Origin: Polyangiaceae bacterium
GTDB taxonomy: Bacteria; Myxococcota_A; Polyangia; Polyangiales; Polyangiaceae
Reading direction: 5' to 3'
Assembly: GCA_025353725.1 (NCBI GenBank)
Contig: JANXOF010000051.1
Coordinates: 62,001 to 126,000, forward strand
Length of the DNA: 64,000 bases
Made by a program: the position numbers and the translations under genes
The notes under the pieces: model-generated
Seen by the model: only the letters and a program-made list of their open reading frames with translations
Database searches by the model: none
What the model was told of the DNA's origin: nothing
Shown here: positions 60,678 through 64,000 of the stretch, in pieces
How the letters are laid out: every line of letters begins with the position of its first letter
Position numbering within the stretch: the stretch's first letter is position 1

Positions 60678-63329
60678 CTAATGCACTTTCGCCTTTTGAG
60701 CGCTACGCGGAGCGGGCGGCTCGACGGGCTGCACGGTCTCGAATCGAAAGCCACGAGGCCGTAGCGGCTTCGCCATCGCGTAGAGAACCGTGTCTTCGTA
60801 ACGCGAACGCGGCGGCATCTCGGTGCCGGCTCGGAAGAGTGACCCGTGAGTGCCCGCGCCGCGGTCAAGCAGCACGGCTCGGACGCAGCCCGCTCGCCGC
60901 AACACTTCGCCAAGCCCGTCCGCTGAGCCTGCAAGCCCGCGTGCAACGAGAACACGACCATCGGCTGTCGTGCCCAGTGCCGCTCGCGAGTGCGCCTGTC
61001 CGTGCGCGGCGGGAAGGACCTTCGCGTCATCGATGAGCAACGGGAGGTCAACAGCATCGGAGTGCGCGGGAATCGACTCGGCTTCCTTTGCCGTGACGAT
61101 ACGGAGGCGACCATCCTCCGCCGCAACAAGCTGCGCCGATCGCTCGAGAAGGCTCATCGGGAGCGCAATACGGCCGTCTGTCACGAGTCCGCGGGGATGC
61201 CTCGCCTCAGCGACGCCAAGCGTCAGAGCGAAAAGCACGCGATGGGCGTCCTCGTCCGCAAGCTCGTGAGCACGCGTGGCACCGGTCTTTGCGTCGGGCT
61301 CCTTCGTACCCGCACGAACGCGAAAACTCGCGCGTCCGGGCTCGATCTCAAGCACGTCGACACCGGCCACGGAGGCACGCCAGAGCCCTGCCATCCATGC
61401 CGGCGCAGGTTGTACGCCAGGGTCGGGCTCCCACCGCGTTTTGTCGTTTTTCTTCGTGTCGACGTCGATCGATGCGGGCATCGGATCGTGAAGTGTCATG
61501 TAAAAGAAGTCCTTGGGCGCGTATTCAATGTATCGCGCGGGCTCTATCCCCATCTGCTTATCGAGCAGTTCCGACTTGTAGTTACGCCCTTTGATCTCGG
61601 TAATGCTCGTAAAAATAAACCCAGTGTGGTGCGGATTCATATCGAGATGCATCCCGTAGACACACGACGCCATTTTCATCGCCTGGCCGAGTGTCGTCGC
61701 GCTGACGTCGTCTCCCCACGCGTAGATCAGGTGGCCCGCGTTCGTGACGCAGAGCCCCGAGCGCTCCGTCTGCATCGTCGTACCTGGAAGTGTAAACCCC
61801 CATTGCGAGCGGCCGCTCGGGTTCACTTTGTCGTGTTCGATGAGAGGGTCTAAGTTTTGACGAAAAGAAACGATGTCGCTCGCCTCAACGTCCGCAATAC
61901 CGCCAACCTCCTTGTTCGAGCCCCACGTCCCAAGACCGTAACGGCTATCCCGGGTGAGAATGACTGTCGCGGCCCCCGGTTGCGGTGGCAGGAGCACGCG
62001 CTTGTTGAGCATCATGCCGTAGCTGCCATGCTCGGTTTTGAACCCGCCGTTGAACGCCGCAGCAACCCGCGTATAAACTGCCGCGTCGCGCGGAATACGA
62101 CCAGCGCCTGGCGGCCCAGTGAGCGGCTTTGGGTCTTCATTTCCCGCCTCGAGTGCGAGGTCGAGCTGCCGCATGTCCATCGCCACGAGCGTCACTTTTG
62201 CGTAAGGCCGCGCCTCGTCAGGCCTGACGAAAGCACGATAAAACATAGGGGGCGGTGCCTCGCCACCCGACGGCGTTGGCGTCGCTTTAATCCACGGTTG
62301 AGTCGGGGGGGTCCACTCGCCTTCCCCGGGCTCGGGCGTCTTCCACATCGACACCATCGGCAATGGCGGCCAGTGTCCGAGGTCTGTCGCTGCCTGCGAC
62401 GCATCGAGCAAGGGTGCAGGGGTGGGCGCTTCGGCCTCGCGCGCGAAGGCGTCACCTGCGCTTGTCGCACTGAAAAGCGCCTGCTTTACGGCATCGGTCC
62501 CCGCAAAGGTCTTTTCCTCGAGCCACGCCACTGGCTCGGGTCCGACCCAGGGTACCGCGCGGACGGTGTCGACGGCCCAAAAGATAAAAGGCTTCGCAAG
62601 GTGGCGGCGCGCCTCGACGCGTAGTCCGCTCGAAGCATTCGGGGCGAGCTCGTTCTTCGCGAGGTCGAGACGTCCGACGCGCGTCGCGCCAAGCGAGCGA
62701 ACGTCATCCGCCAGCACGATAGCGAGCGACTCTTCGGTCAGTGTAAGGCCAAGGCGTTGCGCTGGCTGCTCGAGCGTCACGTCGACGCGGCCGATGCCGT
62801 TCGAGCTCCCCGTAAGTTGAAGGTTGGTGATCGCCGCCGTCGCGCGGTCAACAAGCCTTTTTGAGGCGTTTTGAGTGCCCTCCCCCTCCAAATCGAGCAC
62901 GGTGACGCTCTGCTCTTGGCCGAAAGCAAAGGTCGCATACGCCGCACGCGAACCGTGAACGACGAGCGAGTGGTCATCACCGAGCAGCGTTGACGTCAGG
63001 TTGTAGGGAGAGCGCACGGTGAGAACGCGCCCCTCAGGCGACAGGCGAGCGCGCGCTCGGTAGAGGTCACGTGGACCGTTCGCGACCTCACTCGCGAGAT
63101 ACAGAACGAGCCGGCCAAACACGAAGTCTGAAACGACGCCGCCCGAAGGCTCCCAGCGCACGTCCTCCTCGCGAACGACGCCTTGCGAAGCGGAGCCGAG
63201 CATCGTCGCAAACTCCGGCATCGTAGAAGGCGCCGGCCCGCCTTCCCAGCTACCGCCGACAGCCACTGCGAGCGAGCCAAGAGACAACCCGCCGAAGAGT
63301 GCGCCCCGTCCGCGAGGGAACCTAGCCAA
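60678..63329 (-). CDS. phosphodiester-glycosidase (NAGPA/DUF2233)-like exported protein
   Basis: About 883 residues. TTG 63329 is the likely start: it gives MARFPRGRGALFGGLSLGSL, a normal signal peptide, has GCGAGG just upstream, and overlaps the pseudouridine synthase stop by 8 bp. The NAGPA-like domain begins near AAFNGGFKTEHGSYGMML and includes FTLPGTTMQTERSGLCVTNAGHLIYAWGDD. Its usual ending appears about 250 residues later as SRAALGTTADGRVLV...VLLDRGAGTHG, where most relatives read NLDGGGS. So the domain is either split by an insert or half-duplicated. The N-terminal ~300 residues are beta-rich and unassigned. Known relatives uncover mannose-6-phosphate or process phosphodiester sugars; the substrate here is unknown. 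Confidence 0.7.
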   Translation of the reverse strand: MARFPRGRGALFGGLSLGSLAVAVGGSWEGGPAPSTMPEFATMLGSASQGVVREEDVRWEPSGGVVSDFVFGRLVLYLASEVANGPRDLYRARARLSPEGRVLTVRSPYNLTSTLLGDDHSLVVHGSRAAYATFAFGQEQSVTVLDLEGEGTQNASKRLVDRATAAITNLQLTGSSNGIGRVDVTLEQPAQRLGLTLTEESLAIVLADDVRSLGATRVGRLDLAKNELAPNASSGLRVEARRHLAKPFIFWAVDTVRAVPWVGPEPVAWLEEKTFAGTDAVKQALFSATSAGDAFAREAEAPTPAPLLDASQAATDLGHWPPLPMVSMWKTPEPGEGEWTPPTQPWIKATPTPSGGEAPPPMFYRAFVRPDEARPYAKVTLVAMDMRQLDLALEAGNEDPKPLTGPPGAGRIPRDAAVYTRVAAAFNGGFKTEHGSYGMMLNKRVLLPPQPGAATVILTRDSRYGLGTWGSNKEVGGIADVEASDIVSFRQNLDPLIEHDKVNPSGRSQWGFTLPGTTMQTERSGLCVTNAGHLIYAWGDDVSATTLGQAMKMASCVYGMHLDMNPHHTGFIFTSITEIKGRNYKSELLDKQMGIEPARYIEYAPKDFFYMTLHDPMPASIDVDTKKNDKTRWEPDPGVQPAPAWMAGLWRASVAGVDVLEIEPGRASFRVRAGTKEPDAKTGATRAHELADEDAHRVLFALTLGVAEARHPRGLVTDGRIALPMSLLERSAQLVAAEDGRLRIVTAKEAESIPAHSDAVDLPLLIDDAKVLPAAHGQAHSRAALGTTADGRVLVARGLAGSADGLGEVLRRAGCVRAVLLDRGAGTHGSLFRAGTEMPPRSRYEDTVLYAMAKPLRPRGFRFETVQPVEPPAPRSAQKAKVH

Positions 63330-64000
63330 GGAGCCTCGCCATGTCCTCGGGCAATTCCGACGTGACGTCGAACGCGAGCTCCGGATCGCCTCCACCGTTG
63401 TAAGAGACGCGCGCCGCGTGGAGGGCGTGGCGATCTAGCCCCGCCACCGCAGGTCCGCCGTAGAGGACGTCACCGGCAAGCGGATGCTCGATAGCGGCAA
63501 AGTGCGCGCGAAGCTGATGGCGAACCGCGCGCGCAGCCTCGGCACGCACGAGTGCCCAGGGGCCCACGCGGCGCTCGACGCGGTACGTCGTCACGGCGGG
63601 TCGGGGCGCATAACGCATAACATCCCGGGGATGGATACACGGGTAAACCCTCCGCTTGTCCTTCGGGTGATTCGTTATCGGGTACTCTATCGTGCCTTGA
63701 TCGGGCAGACTCTCGGAGGCGCAGACGAGAAGGTATTCTTTTGCTATTTTCTCCGCTTGGAGTGCGTCTCGCAGCGCGTCAAAGGCATCGGTCGTCCGAG
63801 CCACGACAACAAGTCCTGAAGTCTCGTTGTCCAAGCGATGAACCATCCCGGGCTCACGTGCGGAGTACCCAACCCCCACCAGCTCCGGGTAGCGACCCGC
63901 TAGAGCATTGGCGAGCGTGCCTGTCTCGTCGGCCCGAAGCGGCGCCGTCGGCTGCCCTGCCGGTTTATCGACAACGAGAACACACGCGTTTTGGTGGCGT
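63322..64000 (-). CDS. RluD-type 23S rRNA pseudouridine synthase (5' end outside window)
   Basis: The frame is open to the window end: VLVVDKPAGQPTAPLRADETGTL leads to GMVHRLDNETSGLVVVA, where the Asp of HRLD is catalytic. Further family features are KEYLLVCA and HQLRAHFAAIEHPLAGDVLYGG. RluA/RluD-family enzymes isomerise uridines in rRNA or tRNA. The downstream phosphodiester-glycosidase-like gene starts inside its last codons, so the two are translationally linked. Confidence 0.9.
   Translation of the reverse strand, partial: RHQNACVLVVDKPAGQPTAPLRADETGTLANALAGRYPELVGVGYSAREPGMVHRLDNETSGLVVVARTTDAFDALRDALQAEKIAKEYLLVCASESLPDQGTIEYPITNHPKDKRRVYPCIHPRDVMRYAPRPAVTTYRVERRVGPWALVRAEAARAVRHQLRAHFAAIEHPLAGDVLYGGPAVAGLDRHALHAARVSYNGGGDPELAFDVTSELPEDMARLLG

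Noticed and set aside
1-64000. CRISPR arrays, insertion sequences, integrase or phage genes
   Set aside because: No regularly spaced direct repeats, transposase or integrase motifs were found on either strand.

Overview
The window is GC-rich and gene-dense. It reads as chromosome from a myxobacterium-like member of Myxococcota (deltaproteobacterial lineage). The grounds are family content, not a marker gene: a multidomain lipid-synthesis enzyme resembling myxobacterial ElbD, a Hanks-type Ser/Thr kinase, a Myxococcus-type cysteine-rich repeat, a delta-60-repeat protein, a DUF5916 barrel, a squalene-synthase-like gene, and more than ten unrelated lipoproteins with Asp/Gly/Ser-rich linkers. No tRNA, rRNA, CRISPR array, insertion sequence or prophage was seen.

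Layout. 1-6.3 kb (+): 3' part of a GT39-like membrane protein, then HAD phosphatase, LarA-like racemase and speA arginine decarboxylase. 6.3-8.0 kb (-): delta-60 lipoprotein. 8.2-19.1 kb is a lipid region: a 1601-residue protein with acyl reductase, acyl-AMP ligase, carrier, PlsC and SCP2 domains, then an SDR and a diacylglycerol-kinase-like protein that overlap by 4 bp, a ketopantoate-reductase-like gene, a small helical-repeat protein and a stand-alone PlsC. 19.3-34.7 kb is rich in envelope proteins: lipoproteins, an Amidase_2, a YkuD-like protein and Cys-rich proteins, with an MBL hydrolase, a GlcD-type oxidase, a MoxR ATPase and an Mrp ATPase among them. 34.8-43.6 kb: DUF5916 barrel, squalene synthase, a protein with about 34 cysteines, an aspartate aminotransferase, tatA, a six-TM protein and a secreted protein. 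43.7-54.0 kb: Ser/Thr kinase with a coiled-coil tail, DUF1232-like protein, pheT, pheS, a membrane protein on the opposite strand, rplT, rpmI, phosphoglucomutase and a lipoprotein.

55.0-59.1 kb (-) is the most unusual part. An operon-like unit with an intact HlyD/MacA-type adaptor is followed only by the first ~50 codons of a MacB/LolD-type ABC ATPase. These are fused in frame to the PAS region of a sensor kinase. That kinase is then broken by a frameshift, and the next gene, an Hsp70, has an in-frame amber codon at position 30 and a 3' frameshift. This looks like an efflux/signalling locus caught in decay.

59.4-64 kb: a LysM/M15-like peptidoglycan protein, a phosphodiester-glycosidase-like protein with a TTG start, and an RluD-type pseudouridine synthase cut by the window end.

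Functions are inferred from motifs and remembered family patterns; no database search was run.
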